Positions 44,707-53,950 of a stretch of 64,000 bases of DNA are shown in pieces (position 1 is the first letter of the stretch; every line of letters begins with the position of its first letter). The position numbers and the translations under genes are program-made. The notes under the pieces are model-generated. The model saw nothing but the letters and a program-made list of their open reading frames with translations. It was not told the origin of the DNA and did not search any database. Source of the DNA: Panacagrimonas sp965216805 (GTDB lineage: Bacteria > Pseudomonadota > Gammaproteobacteria > Nevskiales > Nevskiaceae); the NCBI RefSeq assembly GCF_965216805.1, contig NZ_CBDCGN010000003.1:930001-994000 (forward strand). The letters run 5' to 3'.

Positions 44707-44731
44707 CGTACTGCAAACGACCTCAGATCGT

Positions 44732-47700
44732 TCAGGGTTGCTCGGTCACCAGCAGGGTCGGGCCGGACACCGTGGCCATGCCACTGGGCAGGACCTGTTC
44801 GCCGGTGTCGTCACCGGTGGCATCGACCGCGGTCAGCTGGAACTGGTAGGACTGGGTGCCAGCTCCACCGGGACCGGCCGGACCCTGCGGGCCCTGCGGA
44901 CCTTGCGGGCCGGTCGGACCCTGCGGTCCTGTCGGGCCTTGCGGACCAGCGGGGCCTTGCGGACCCTGTGGTCCCGGTTCACCCGGAGGGCCGGCAGGCC
45001 CCGCCGGACCCGGGTCGCCGTCGTCGCCGTTACAGCCGGCCAGGCCCAGGCTCAGCACCGCCGCGGCCATGACCAGCATGAAGCGCTGGCGCGAACTCAA
45101 TCCGCCGACCATGCCGAGCAGCAGCAGGCCGCCGCCGCCCGCGGCCAACAATGCGGCGCCAGGTGACATGGCGCCGGTCGGCGCCTGGTTGAGCGCCAAG
45201 TCGGCGGCGAAGTCCACCGACAGGATGTAGCTGCGCGTCTGCCCGACAGCAAAGTTCACCGGCGTGCCGAACGTCACCGTGAAGGTGCCGCCCAGGCCCT
45301 TGCCGGCACCGTCGATGGTCACGTTGGCACCGGCCACGGCCATCTCGCCGGTGTCGATCTCGCCGTTGCCGTTGGCGTCCAGCACCAACTGCGCGCCGAA
45401 CACATCGGCACCGAAGTCGCCGCTACCGCTGAGGGTGCCGCTGAAGCCATCCAGGGTGACGGTTTCGTCCGCGCTGTTGGTCAGCGAGAACGCCAGCGCC
45501 TCCACGTCCTGGTCGCCGGCGTTGACGTTGACCAGCACGCCAGCATCGCCATTGCCGACCAGCCCGATCATCGGACGGCCCGCAAACTCGAACGCACCGA
45601 TATCGCAGTCCATGTTGCCGTCAGCATCGCCATCGACCGGACGCGGTTGGCCGCGCTGATCGAGGTTGTTGATCGGCGCCGCCGCACAGGCCGCGTTGTC
45701 ACCGGCATCGACCGCCGCACTGCCGGCCGACAGCGCCAGGGTCAGCGTCGGGCCGCCGTTGTCGGCCAGCATCGTGGCCACTCCGCCCATGTCGGCGATC
45801 AGATTGTTGTCACCCGCCGAGACCATGCCGGACAGCTGGGCATCGGTGGCGCCGCTGTTTTGCGCGATCAGCGTATTGGTTGCGTTGAACACCGAGGTGG
45901 CATCGGCCAGTTGCACGCCACCGCCGGCCGTGTTCGCCACGTTGCCGGCGATGGTGGCGTTGGTGGCATTGACGATACCGGCCGGACGGATCAGCACGCC
46001 GCCGCCGCCAGTGAGGTTGGTGACGTTGCCGAACACGGTGGAGTTGGCGAGGTTCAACGTGGAGCCACCGAACACCCACAGGCCGCCGCCCTCGTTCTGC
46101 GCCTCGTTGTTGGAGACCGTGGAGTTCGCCATCGTCATCACGGTCTGGCCGCCGGTGATGTGCACGCCGCCGCCATTGCCCGGCGTGTTGCCGGTGATGT
46201 TGCTGTCCATGGTGACCGCATCGAAGTTCACCACGGTGGCAGCCATGGACGACACGTCCTCGTAACCCCCTCCCGCACGTGACGCCGTGTTGTTGTTGAT
46301 CACCGAGTCGGTGATGGTCACCGCCGGGCCGTTGAGGTTCATCACGCCGCCGCCGGAACCGGAGTCGCCATTGGCCGCGTTGTTGTTGATGGTGGCGCCT
46401 TCGACGACCAAGGTGCCGCCATTGTTGAAGATACCGCCGCCGCCGTCGTCCGCGGCATCGCCCTGCGCCACGTTGTCGGAGATCACGGTGCCGCCCGTGT
46501 CGCTGGGCTGCACAGTCATGGTGCCGGTGGCATTCCACAAGCCGCCGCCTTCCTGGGCCGCAGCATTGCCGTCGATCAATCCGCCGTTGACGGTGACTGT
46601 GCCGCCGGGGCCGGTGATGTGCAGACCGCCGCCGTTGCCGGGTGCCGCCACCGCGCCCGTGCCGACGCCGGTGCCGTTGTTCTGCAAGGTCACGTCGGTG
46701 AGTGTGGTGATGCCGATCAGGGCCTCGATGCCGCCGCCAGCGCGATTGGAGATGTTGTTGGCGATCATGGTGCCGGTCACGGTCAACGCGGCGTCGTTGT
46801 TCGTCATGCCGTTGTTGAAGATGCCGCCGCCCGAACCCGCGGTACCCAGCGCCGCGTTGCCGGTGACCGAGCCGCCTACGACGATGAGCGTGCCGCCGTT
46901 GTTGAACAATCCGCCGCCGCCGTCGTCTGCCGCATTGCCATTCGCGGCATTGTTGGCCACCACGGTATCGGTGACTGTCATGGTTCCGCCGCCGTTCCAC
47001 AAGCCGCCGCCCTCGGTCGCGGCCACGTTGTTGCGCACCGTGGAGTCGATGATCTCGGCATTGCCGTTGCCGGTGATGTGCATGCCGCCGCCGTTGCCAC
47101 CGCCGCCGCCGCCGATGGTGTTGGCGATGTTGCCGTCAGCCGGCGTATCGCCGCCGAGGGTGACGTTGGTCAGCGTCGCGGTCGAACCAGCGCGGGTCTC
47201 GATTCCGCCGCCGGCGCGGTTGGCGCGGTTGTCGCGAAGAATGACGTCGGTCGCTTCAAGAATGGTGCCTTCGTTCATGAAGATGCCGCCGCCGGAGGCG
47301 ACGCTGCCCGTGGCCGGGGTGTCGTCCATATTGAAGACACCGGCGTCGTTACCGTCGATGAGCGTGCCGGTGATCACCACCGATCCTCCGGCTGCATCGC
47401 TGAAGATGCCGCCGCCGCCCTGGGCCATGGCGCCCGCATCAGCTGCACCGCCGATGGCGGTGTTGCCGGAGATATCCCCGCCGGTGATGGTCATGACGCC
47501 GCCGCCGTTCCACAGCGCGCCGCCTTCCACTGCAGAGTTTTCGCTGAAGCTGCTGTCGGTAACGGTGATGTTGCTGGCATTGGTGATGTGGATGGCGCCG
47601 CCATTGCCTGGAACGCCGTTGGCCACTGCGGCGACGGCTACGTCGTTATTGCTGAACGTGGAGCCGGACACCGTGGTCGCAGCGGTCGCACCGAAGATTT

Positions 47701-48367
47701 CGATGGCGCCGCCGGCGCGAGCCGCCGTATTGCCGGTGAACATGCTGCCCGAGATCGACAATGTGGTGCCGCCGTGGATGATGGCGCCGCCGCTGCCGGA
47801 CATGGTGGTCGCAGCATTGTTGCTGAACGTGGAGTCCACGATGGTCAGCGCGCCGAGGCTCTCGACCGCGCCGCCGTTGGTCATACCACCGCCGGTGCCG
47901 ACATTGCCGGTCACCGTCACCGAGTCCAGTGTCACGGTGGTGTCCGCGCCGATGCTGATCGCACTGCCGCTGGCGGCGCTGCCGCCGGTCAGGGTCAGGC
48001 CCTCGATCACCACGCCCGTCGCAGACGGCGAGCTGACTGACAGGATTGCACCGCCGTTGCCGTCAATGGTGACGTCACCCGTAATGCTGACGTCGTCGGT
48101 GATGGCCGGCAGGGGCGAGGTCAGGGTAATGGACGCCACGCCGGGGCCGAAGGTGATGGTGTCGCCTTCGAGTTCGCCGGCCGGCGCATCACCGGCGGCC
48201 ATGTTGGTACTGGCCGCCTGAATCGCTTCGCGCAGGCTGATTTCGCCGTCGACTGCGACCGTGTCTGCAACGGTGGTGACGACGTAGTCGGTTGCCAGCG
48301 CTGGTGCGGACAAAGCCAATGCAGCGGCGGCTGCCGCCAGACGCTGCGGTAAGGTTGAGGATTTCAC
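44732..48367 (-). CDS. Secreted CSLREA/beta-helix repeat protein with internal lipobox-like cysteine and collagen-like tail
   Basis: A 1211-residue frame starts at GTG 48367 after GGGAGA. A Sec signal ends near APALAT; DGEISLREAIQAA matches the CSLREA motif. From about residue 70 to 890 there are many parallel beta-helix rungs with GGG, NNxA and GGGxxN patterns, as in polymorphic autotransporter-like proteins. Residues about 900-1050 form a beta-rich domain. Then come a glycine/leucine membrane segment (GGGGLLLLGMVGG), Arg residues, and a second hydrophobic segment ending LSLGLAGC at Cys1112. A 53-residue Gly-X-Y collagen-like run and a 42-residue tail follow. This looks like a surface protein fused to a lipoprotein-like collagen segment. 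Anchoring mode is unclear. Confidence 0.85.
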   Translation of the reverse strand: MKSSTLPQRLAAAAAALALSAPALATDYVVTTVADTVAVDGEISLREAIQAASTNMAAGDAPAGELEGDTITFGPGVASITLTSPLPAITDDVSITGDVTIDGNGGAILSVSSPSATGVVIEGLTLTGGSAASGSAISIGADTTVTLDSVTVTGNVGTGGGMTNGGAVESLGALTIVDSTFSNNAATTMSGSGGAIIHGGTTLSISGSMFTGNTAARAGGAIEIFGATAATTVSGSTFSNNDVAVAAVANGVPGNGGAIHITNASNITVTDSSFSENSAVEGGALWNGGGVMTITGGDISGNTAIGGAADAGAMAQGGGGIFSDAAGGSVVITGTLIDGNDAGVFNMDDTPATGSVASGGGIFMNEGTILEATDVILRDNRANRAGGGIETRAGSTATLTNVTLGGDTPADGNIANTIGGGGGGNGGGMHITGNGNAEIIDSTVRNNVAATEGGGLWNGGGTMTVTDTVVANNAANGNAADDGGGGLFNNGGTLIVVGGSVTGNAALGTAGSGGGIFNNGMTNNDAALTVTGTMIANNISNRAGGGIEALIGITTLTDVTLQNNGTGVGTGAVAAPGNGGGLHITGPGGTVTVNGGLIDGNAAAQEGGGLWNATGTMTVQPSDTGGTVISDNVAQGDAADDGGGGIFNNGGTLVVEGATINNNAANGDSGSGGGVMNLNGPAVTITDSVINNNTASRAGGGYEDVSSMAATVVNFDAVTMDSNITGNTPGNGGGVHITGGQTVMTMANSTVSNNEAQNEGGGLWVFGGSTLNLANSTVFGNVTNLTGGGGVLIRPAGIVNATNATIAGNVANTAGGGVQLADATSVFNATNTLIAQNSGATDAQLSGMVSAGDNNLIADMGGVATMLADNGGPTLTLALSAGSAAVDAGDNAACAAAPINNLDQRGQPRPVDGDADGNMDCDIGAFEFAGRPMIGLVGNGDAGVLVNVNAGDQDVEALAFSLTNSADETVTLDGFSGTLSGSGDFGADVFGAQLVLDANGNGEIDTGEMAVAGANVTIDGAGKGLGGTFTVTFGTPVNFAVGQTRSYILSVDFAADLALNQAPTGAMSPGAALLAAGGGGLLLLGMVGGLSSRQRFMLVMAAAVLSLGLAGCNGDDGDPGPAGPAGPPGEPGPQGPQGPAGPQGPTGPQGPTGPQGPQGPQGPAGPGGAGTQSYQFQLTAVDATGDDTGEQVLPSGMATVSGPTLLVTEQP
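44861..45019 (-). repeat. Gly-X-Y collagen-like repeat region
   Basis: Seventeen Gly-X-Y triplets (GDP GPA GPA GPP GEP GPQ GPQ ...) are encoded in a row by a strongly repetitive GC-rich DNA stretch. The repeat is near the 3' end of the beta-helix gene. Such repeats vary in copy number by slippage and form triple helices in bacterial surface proteins. Confidence 0.9.
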
Positions 48368-48592
48368 GTCGGGTCTCTCCCTGGGTGAGGATGATGAATG
48401 AAGCTCGGGTGGCCGGACCGGTCACGCTGCGTCGCGGCGAGGGTGTTGCTCCGGGGGCACTGTAACAATCCCCGCGCCTGGCGCGAACTCTGAACCGGTG
48501 GCCCTAAATCGAGGGCATGAGGCGTACGCGCTGAACCGGACTCCGGATGCAGCAAAACCGAAATTACTTTCGCTCAAGTCCGCAGCGGGTGC

Positions 48593-50386
48593 TCAGTCGT
48601 TAGCCACCACCGGCGTGGAACTGAGTACCTCGTAGGCATCGGTCTGCCCTGCGGCGATCTTGTGCGCGCCGGCGACGCGCAGCGGCACCATGCCTTCGCG
48701 AATGGCCTGGCGGCGCAGATCGGCGATGTCGCCCTGGCGGTCGATGAGGCGTTTCAGGCCCAGGCTCAACGGCATGATCTCGTACAGGCCCAGGCGACTG
48801 AGATAGCCGGTCTCGCGGCATTCCAGGCAACCCACGGCCTGGCGGATTTCAGTTGGCGGCGACAGATTTTTAGCCTCGCCGACCAGTTCGTTCCAGGCTT
48901 CCGGATCAACCGTAGCGGGCATCTTGCAGTGCGGGCACAGGCGTCGCACCAGGCGTTGCGCCACCACGCCGAGCAGCGTGGCCTTGATCAGGTAGGGCGG
49001 CACGCCGAGGTCAAGCAGGCGCGTGACCGCGCTGGGCGCATCGTTGGTGTGCAGGGTGGACAGCACCAGGTGTCCGGTGAGCGCGGCCTGCACCGCGTTC
49101 TCGGCGGTTTCCAGATCGCGGATCTCGCCAATCATGATGATGTCCGGGTCCTGGCGCAGCAGCGCGCGCACGCCGTTGGCAAAGGTCAGGTCGATGGCGG
49201 TATGCACCTGCATCTGGTTGAACGCCGGCTCCACCAGTTCGATGGGGTCTTCGATGGTGCAGACGTTGACCTCCGGCGTGGCGAGCTGCTTGAGGCTGGA
49301 GTACAGCGTGGTGGTCTTTCCCGAGCCGGTGGGGCCGGTGACCAGGATGATGCCGTGCGGCTGGCGGATCATGTCGTTCCAGCGCTGCGAATCTTCGGCG
49401 GAGAAACCCAGCGCAGAAAAATCGCGCAGCAGCACTTCGGGATCGAAGATGCGCAGCACCATCTTTTCGCCAAAGGCGGTGGGCAGGCTGGAGCCGCGAA
49501 GCTCGATTTCCTTGCCCTCGGGCGAACGCGTCTTGATGCGGCCGTCCTGCGGCTTGCGCTTTTCCGCTACGTCCATGCGCGCCAGAATTTTTATGCGACT
49601 GCTCACCGCCACCATGACCGGGGTCGGCATCTGGTAGACCTCGTGCAGCACGCCGTCGATGCGGAATCGCACCTGGCCGGTTTCGCGCCGCGGCTCCAGA
49701 TGGATGTCGGATGCGCGCGACTCGAACGCGTAGCTGAGCAGCCAGTCGACGATGGCGACCACGTGCTGGTCGTCGGCCGTGAGCTTGCCGCGCCGGCCCA
49801 GCTCCATGAGCTGTTCCAGGTTCTGCATGCCGCTGGGCGCGACTGCGCGGCGCTCTTCGTTGCTGGCCTTGACCGAACGCGACAGGGCGTAGAACTCCAC
49901 CAGGTAGCGCTCGATGTCGTCGGGGCTGGCCAGCACGCGCTTGATCGATTGCGGCACGATGCGCGCGAGTTCGGTTTCCCACTCGCGCTCCAGAGGCTCG
50001 GCGGTGGCGACGACGATCTCCGTGGGCGATACCTTCACTGGCAGCACACGGATGCGCGAGGCATAGGCGTAGGGCATCACCGAAGTCACCTTGGCGACGT
50101 CGATGGCCAATGGATCGATGCGTATCCAGCCTATCTGGTGTCTGGCGGCCAGCCATTGCAGCAGCGCGTCCATGCTCAGGCGCGCGCCCGCACGTCGCGG
50201 GTCCGGCCATTCCTGCTGCGCCAGCAGCGACAGCGGATGTCGCGGCTTTTCGCGCAAGCCGGCGAGCTTGACCTGCAGCTCGCGGCCCTGGGCGACGTCG
50301 ATCAGGCCGTCGTGCAACAGGCCTTCCACCAGCTCCTGCAGGTTCAGACGACGCTCGACGCCGGGAGATGCGGATGCGATGGCCAT
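48593..50386 (-). CDS. GspE/PulE/PilB-type secretion or pilus ATPase
   Basis: The 597-residue product has an N-terminal region like the MshEN domain, then the ATPase core: GPTGSGKTTTLYSSLKQL (Walker A), the Asp box FANGVRALLRQDPDIIMIGEI, and LSTLHTNDAPSAVTRLLDLG (His box). A four-cysteine zinc site follows (CPHC ... CLEC). These features fit assembly ATPases of type II secretion, MSHA or type IV pili. No other pilus or secretion gene is adjacent, so which system it powers is open. Gene is 225 bases upstream of the beta-helix gene on the same strand. Confidence 0.9.
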   Translation of the reverse strand: MAIASASPGVERRLNLQELVEGLLHDGLIDVAQGRELQVKLAGLREKPRHPLSLLAQQEWPDPRRAGARLSMDALLQWLAARHQIGWIRIDPLAIDVAKVTSVMPYAYASRIRVLPVKVSPTEIVVATAEPLEREWETELARIVPQSIKRVLASPDDIERYLVEFYALSRSVKASNEERRAVAPSGMQNLEQLMELGRRGKLTADDQHVVAIVDWLLSYAFESRASDIHLEPRRETGQVRFRIDGVLHEVYQMPTPVMVAVSSRIKILARMDVAEKRKPQDGRIKTRSPEGKEIELRGSSLPTAFGEKMVLRIFDPEVLLRDFSALGFSAEDSQRWNDMIRQPHGIILVTGPTGSGKTTTLYSSLKQLATPEVNVCTIEDPIELVEPAFNQMQVHTAIDLTFANGVRALLRQDPDIIMIGEIRDLETAENAVQAALTGHLVLSTLHTNDAPSAVTRLLDLGVPPYLIKATLLGVVAQRLVRRLCPHCKMPATVDPEAWNELVGEAKNLSPPTEIRQAVGCLECRETGYLSRLGLYEIMPLSLGLKRLIDRQGDIADLRRQAIREGMVPLRVAGAHKIAAGQTDAYEVLSSTPVVAND

Positions 50387-50571
50387 GGTCGAAGGCTACC
50401 ACCGCGCCAGGCTGGCTCGAACGTCGGCGTCTGGGGCCGAGCCGTGGGCATCGTCGGCTCCGCCGTGGATAATGCGGCAGCGCGTCGTGGCCGGCAGTTG
50501 CTTGCCGACGGCGCGCATCACCGCCGCAGCGCATCGCCTGCGCATCACCTTGCATTCGAGTTGCCGCCCCC

Positions 50572-51093
50572 ATGCGATTCCTCATCCCGATCATCGCCGC
50601 CAGTCTCCTCGGGGCCTGTGCCAAACCGGCGTGGGTGCGTCTGCCCGATACCTCCGACTGGTTCTCCAAGGCCGAAAACCTGGTGCAGGTGGAAGAGGTG
50701 GCACGCGCCAACGTCTGCCATTCGGTCACCGACGAAATCGAGTTGGCCGTTCTGGGCAATGTCGCGGCCATGCAGGCGCTGGCCTCCGGCCGGGGCTTCG
50801 AATGGGTCCGCAATTCCGCCAAGTCGCTGCCCGAAACCGCTTACGCGGTCGTCGAGTTCGGACAGCGCCCCAACAGCGGCTACGGGCTGGCGGTGAGCCG
50901 CGAGGCGGCGTTGCAGGGCGACACGCTGCGCCTGCGTGCGACCTTCTTCGAACCGCAGCAGGGTCGTTGGGCCGGCAGCGAACCCAGCAGTCCCTGCGTG
51001 GCAGTGAGCATTCCCGGCGGGGCCTACGAGCGCATCGAGCTGGTGGATCAGACCGGACGCGTGCGCGCGATGACGCGGCTGGGTGGCGCCTGA
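50572..51093 (+). CDS. Lipoprotein with PrcB-like domain
   Basis: The 173-residue product has a lipoprotein signal with lipobox LLGAC (Cys16). The C-terminal half (TAYAVVEFGQRPNSGYGLAV, then SPCVAVSIP) resembles the protease-complex PrcB C-terminal domain. It overlaps the next gene by TGATG. Role is unknown; a periplasmic inhibitor- or chaperone-like part has been proposed for PrcB relatives. Confidence 0.7.
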   Translation: MRFLIPIIAASLLGACAKPAWVRLPDTSDWFSKAENLVQVEEVARANVCHSVTDEIELAVLGNVAAMQALASGRGFEWVRNSAKSLPETAYAVVEFGQRPNSGYGLAVSREAALQGDTLRLRATFFEPQQGRWAGSEPSSPCVAVSIPGGAYERIELVDQTGRVRAMTRLGGA

Positions 51094-51533
51094 TGCGCGC
51101 CTTGATGCTGGCGGCGCTGCTGCTGTTCGTCTCCTCGCTGGCCGCGGCCGCGACACCTGCCCAGACCGTGGATGCCTTTCACGCCGCCTTGCGCGACCGT
51201 CAACCCGACCGTGCGGTGGCGCTGCTGGCGCCGGAGGCACTGATCTACGAGCAGGGCTTCGCCGAGCTTTCGCGTGCCGACTGGATGCGCAACCAGCTCG
51301 GGCCGGCGGTTGCGTTTGCGGCCGATACCCAACGCAAGCTGCTGCGCCGCGAATCGCGCCAGTTGGGCGATGTGGCCTGGGTGGTGTCGAGCACGCAGAC
51401 CACCGTCGCCCTGGCACAGGACCCGCCGTTGCGGCTCAACGGCGCCGAGACCGCCATCCTGCGTCGCGACGGCGATCGCTGGGTGATCGTGCATCTGCAC
51501 TGGTCGGCGCACGAAGAAGCCGCCGGTCCCTGA
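51093..51533 (+). CDS. Secreted SnoaL/DUF4440-like protein
   Basis: The 146-residue product starts at the ATG overlapping the previous stop (51093-51095). A signal peptide ends near SSLAAAAT. The mature part has the cystatin/NTF2-like pattern of DUF4440/SnoaL-like proteins (TVDAFHAALRDRQPDRAVALL and WVIVHLHWS). No catalytic role can be assigned. It is translationally coupled to the PrcB-like lipoprotein, so both probably work in the periplasm. Confidence 0.75.
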   Translation: MRALMLAALLLFVSSLAAAATPAQTVDAFHAALRDRQPDRAVALLAPEALIYEQGFAELSRADWMRNQLGPAVAFAADTQRKLLRRESRQLGDVAWVVSSTQTTVALAQDPPLRLNGAETAILRRDGDRWVIVHLHWSAHEEAAGP

Positions 51534-51560
51534 CTAATCAACTGCGGCAGCGGCAACCTC

Positions 51561-51704
51561 AGAACCTGTCCCAAAACCTACTGCGCTCGGCATTTCGCGT
51601 CCGTACGGTGCTCGAAATGCTCACGCACTTCTATGTACGCTCCGCTTCCTGCGCTCCGCCGAACGCGAACTACCTTCGCTCGCTACGGTTTTTGGACAGG
51701 TTCT
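51561..51704. mobile_element. MITE-like element with 18-bp terminal inverted repeats
   Basis: AGAACCTGTCCCAAAACC (51561-51578) and GGTTTTTGGACAGGTTCT (51687-51704) are inverted repeats matching at 17 of 18 positions, bounding a 144-base element with no coding capacity. No target-site duplication is obvious. The interior is rich in CGCTC/GAACGCG words. It lies between the SnoaL-like gene and the acyltransferase gene. A folded repeat (REP-like) is an alternative reading. Confidence 0.6.
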
Positions 51705-51770
51705 TAGAGTTGCAAGGCTCATCGATCGGCAGCCGACCGGCGCCGGCTTAATACGGGGGAGTATCCATCC

Positions 51771-52715
51771 ATGCTGCATCCCTTGCCGGGCGCGCTGCAG
51801 GGCGCTGTCATGGCGATCCTGCTGATCGTCAACACGGTGTTCTGGGCAACTCCGCTGTACGTGGTGTTTCTGCTCAAGTTGCTCACGCCCGCCAAGTCGG
51901 GTTTGCGCGACGCGCTGTCGCGCCTGGCCTCGGCCATCGCGCAGAACTGGTCGCAGGTCAACGTGCGTCTGTCGACGCTGTTCCAGCGCATCGAGTGGGA
52001 TATCCGCGTCAGCGGCGAGCTCGATGCCAGGCGGCAGTACCTGGTCTGCTCCAATCACCAGACCTGGAACGACATCTTCGTGCTGATGCGCGCGTTCGGT
52101 CGGCGCGCGCCCTTCTTCAAGTTCTTTCTCAAGAAGGAACTGATCTGGGTGCCGGTGCTGGGCCTGGCCTGGTGGGGCCTGGACTACCCGTTCATGCATC
52201 GCTCCACCCCGGATCAGATCAAGAAAAATCCCGCGCTCAAGGGCAAGGATCTGGAGGTCACCCGCAAGGCCTGCGAAAAATTCCGCAACCAGCCGGTTCT
52301 GATCCTGAACTTTCTCGAAGGCACGCGGTTCACCCCCACCAAGCAGGCCAACCAGAAGTCGCCCTACCGCCACCTGCTGCGCCCCAAGGCCGGCGGCTTC
52401 GCGTTTGCGCTGGAGGCCATGGGCGACAAGCTTCATGGTTTGCTTGACGTCACCATCGCCTACCCCGGCGGCGCGGTCGGTTTCTGGGAATTTCTCAGCG
52501 GCAAGGTGCGCCGGGTCATCGTGGATGTGCGTCCGCTGAGTTTGCCGGAGGGCCTGCTGGAAGGGCTGGCGGCAGGTCGTTACGAGGAAGACCCGGATTT
52601 TCGCAAGCGCTTCCAATTCTGGATCGGCGACCTGTGGAAAGAAAAGGATCGACGCATCTCGCTGATGCTGGAGCCGCCGCTGCCGGGGGGCGCGGGCGCC
52701 GCAGCGACGTCCTAG
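51771..52715 (+). CDS. 1-acyl-sn-glycerol-3-phosphate acyltransferase family protein (YihG-like)
   Basis: The 314-residue product has an N-terminal membrane helix and the acyltransferase motifs: NHQTWND (the H-x4-D catalytic pair), then FLEGTRFT as the motif-III-like segment. The motifs and length resemble YihG/YbgC-locus acyltransferases that acylate lysophosphatidate in the inner membrane. Specificity for acyl donor and acceptor cannot be read. It begins 66 bases downstream of the MITE-like element, so its promoter may lie within or across it. Confidence 0.85.
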   Translation: MLHPLPGALQGAVMAILLIVNTVFWATPLYVVFLLKLLTPAKSGLRDALSRLASAIAQNWSQVNVRLSTLFQRIEWDIRVSGELDARRQYLVCSNHQTWNDIFVLMRAFGRRAPFFKFFLKKELIWVPVLGLAWWGLDYPFMHRSTPDQIKKNPALKGKDLEVTRKACEKFRNQPVLILNFLEGTRFTPTKQANQKSPYRHLLRPKAGGFAFALEAMGDKLHGLLDVTIAYPGGAVGFWEFLSGKVRRVIVDVRPLSLPEGLLEGLAAGRYEEDPDFRKRFQFWIGDLWKEKDRRISLMLEPPLPGGAGAAATS

Positions 52716-52745
52716 CCGACCGCATCCGATGCCCCGCAGGCGGGA

Positions 52746-53321
52746 TCAGACGGGACGCCGCATCGCCGCGATCAGGTCTTGCAACAGCGGCTCGAGCTGC
52801 GCATCCAGCGTCGCCGAAACCTCCGGCCACTGCGTCGATGCATCGATCAGACCCTGCGGATCGCGCAAGCGCGCGGCGACCCGCCGCACCGCGAGCACGA
52901 TGCCGGAAGGGGTTGCGTAGGACTGCAGCAGTTCGGCGAAACCCTGCGCGTCGGGCCGGCGACTGCCGCCCAGCACGAACCAGGGGGCCGCCGCGGCCAT
53001 CGCGCTGCCGCAGCGCTGCGCGAATGGTGCCAGCGGCTCGGAATGCAGACGCGGCCAGGCGGTGGCCAGCGCGTGGTCGGCCGCCAGATCCAGCACGATG
53101 CCCGCGTAGCGGCGCGCGCCCGGCGCAAAGCGCGAACGCGCTTCCACCATCGCCGGATGGCGGTCGGTGGTGGCGTCCACGCGACGGTGCAGGCGGATGC
53201 CCAGCGCGATATCCGGCGGATAGGCCGACAGGTCGGCGCCGCGCACGACGTCGCCGAGTACGCTGCCGGCCAGCGAGGTCTGCGTGCGGTCGGCCAGCCA
53301 CAGGTGGGCGAGGAAATTCAT
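52746..53321 (-). CDS. Acyl carrier protein phosphodiesterase (AcpH) family
   Basis: ATG 53321 opens MNFLAHLWLA, the start typical of AcpH/DUF479. The 191-residue product contains GSVLGDVVRGAD, LHRRVDATTDRHP and the metal-binding DLAADHALA. AcpH removes the 4'-phosphopantetheine arm from acyl carrier protein. Key histidines and aspartates are present. It is convergent with the acyltransferase gene. Confidence 0.85.
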   Translation of the reverse strand: MNFLAHLWLADRTQTSLAGSVLGDVVRGADLSAYPPDIALGIRLHRRVDATTDRHPAMVEARSRFAPGARRYAGIVLDLAADHALATAWPRLHSEPLAPFAQRCGSAMAAAAPWFVLGGSRRPDAQGFAELLQSYATPSGIVLAVRRVAARLRDPQGLIDASTQWPEVSATLDAQLEPLLQDLIAAMRRPV

Positions 53322-53419
53322 CGATGCGCGGAGATCGGTGATTCTTGTCGGGCCGGCGTCGCAGGGCAGTCCGCACGATGGATCACGGTCCCGCATCCGG
53401 TCCCGTCACCCATCGCCCA

Positions 53420-53893
53420 TCACTGCTTCCTGCTGATCCACATGCGGATCACCGCGCGAAACACCGTGAGGCCACCGCGGTCCTGCACGTCCACCGTCAC
53501 CGGCCATTCGAAGCTTTCGGCGCCGAATTCGGGTAGCGGGTCGCACACGCACACCGCACGCAGGTCGGTCTGCGCCTTGTGCAGGTATTCCACCGTCATG
53601 CCCTTGGGAATCCAGCGATGGCCGGGCGGCACGCTGACTTCGGTCATCAGGCCACCAGCGAATTCGGCGAGGTTGCACATGGCGATGGCATGCACGGTGC
53701 CGAGATGGTTGGCGATGCGCCAGCGCTTTTTCATTTCGGCGATGCAGCGGCCGGGCGCCAGTTCGACCATGCGCGGCGAGATGCTGCGGAAATAGGGCGC
53801 TCGTGCCGACACCATCTTCGACCATGCCGCCGCGCCCAGCGGCAATGACGACAGGCGGTTCCAGCTTTGCAGGGCCAGCTTGCGATCGCTCAT
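53420..53893 (-). CDS. Hotdog-fold DUF4442/YiiD_C-like protein
   Basis: The 157-residue product contains MKKRWRIANHLGTVHAIAMC and NLAEFAGGLM, a pattern of DUF4442 hotdog proteins related to acyl-CoA thioesterases. It may hydrolyse an acyl-CoA or serve as a fatty acyl binding protein. It lies near an acyltransferase and AcpH, a loose group of acyl-chain genes. Confidence 0.75.
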   Translation of the reverse strand: MSDRKLALQSWNRLSSLPLGAAAWSKMVSARAPYFRSISPRMVELAPGRCIAEMKKRWRIANHLGTVHAIAMCNLAEFAGGLMTEVSVPPGHRWIPKGMTVEYLHKAQTDLRAVCVCDPLPEFGAESFEWPVTVDVQDRGGLTVFRAVIRMWISRKQ

Positions 53894-53950
53894 GACGGCA
53901 GGGTCCGGGGAGATGGCAGGATCGACGACGCTAGCACCGCTCCATGAAGC

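Noticed and set aside
46287..48221. Long plus-strand frames (644 and 473 residues) opposite the beta-helix gene
   Set aside because: They mirror the repetitive GGC/GCC-rich coding of the beta-helix gene. The products are proline/methionine- or alanine/valine-repetitive with no signal, and the minus-strand product has all expected features.
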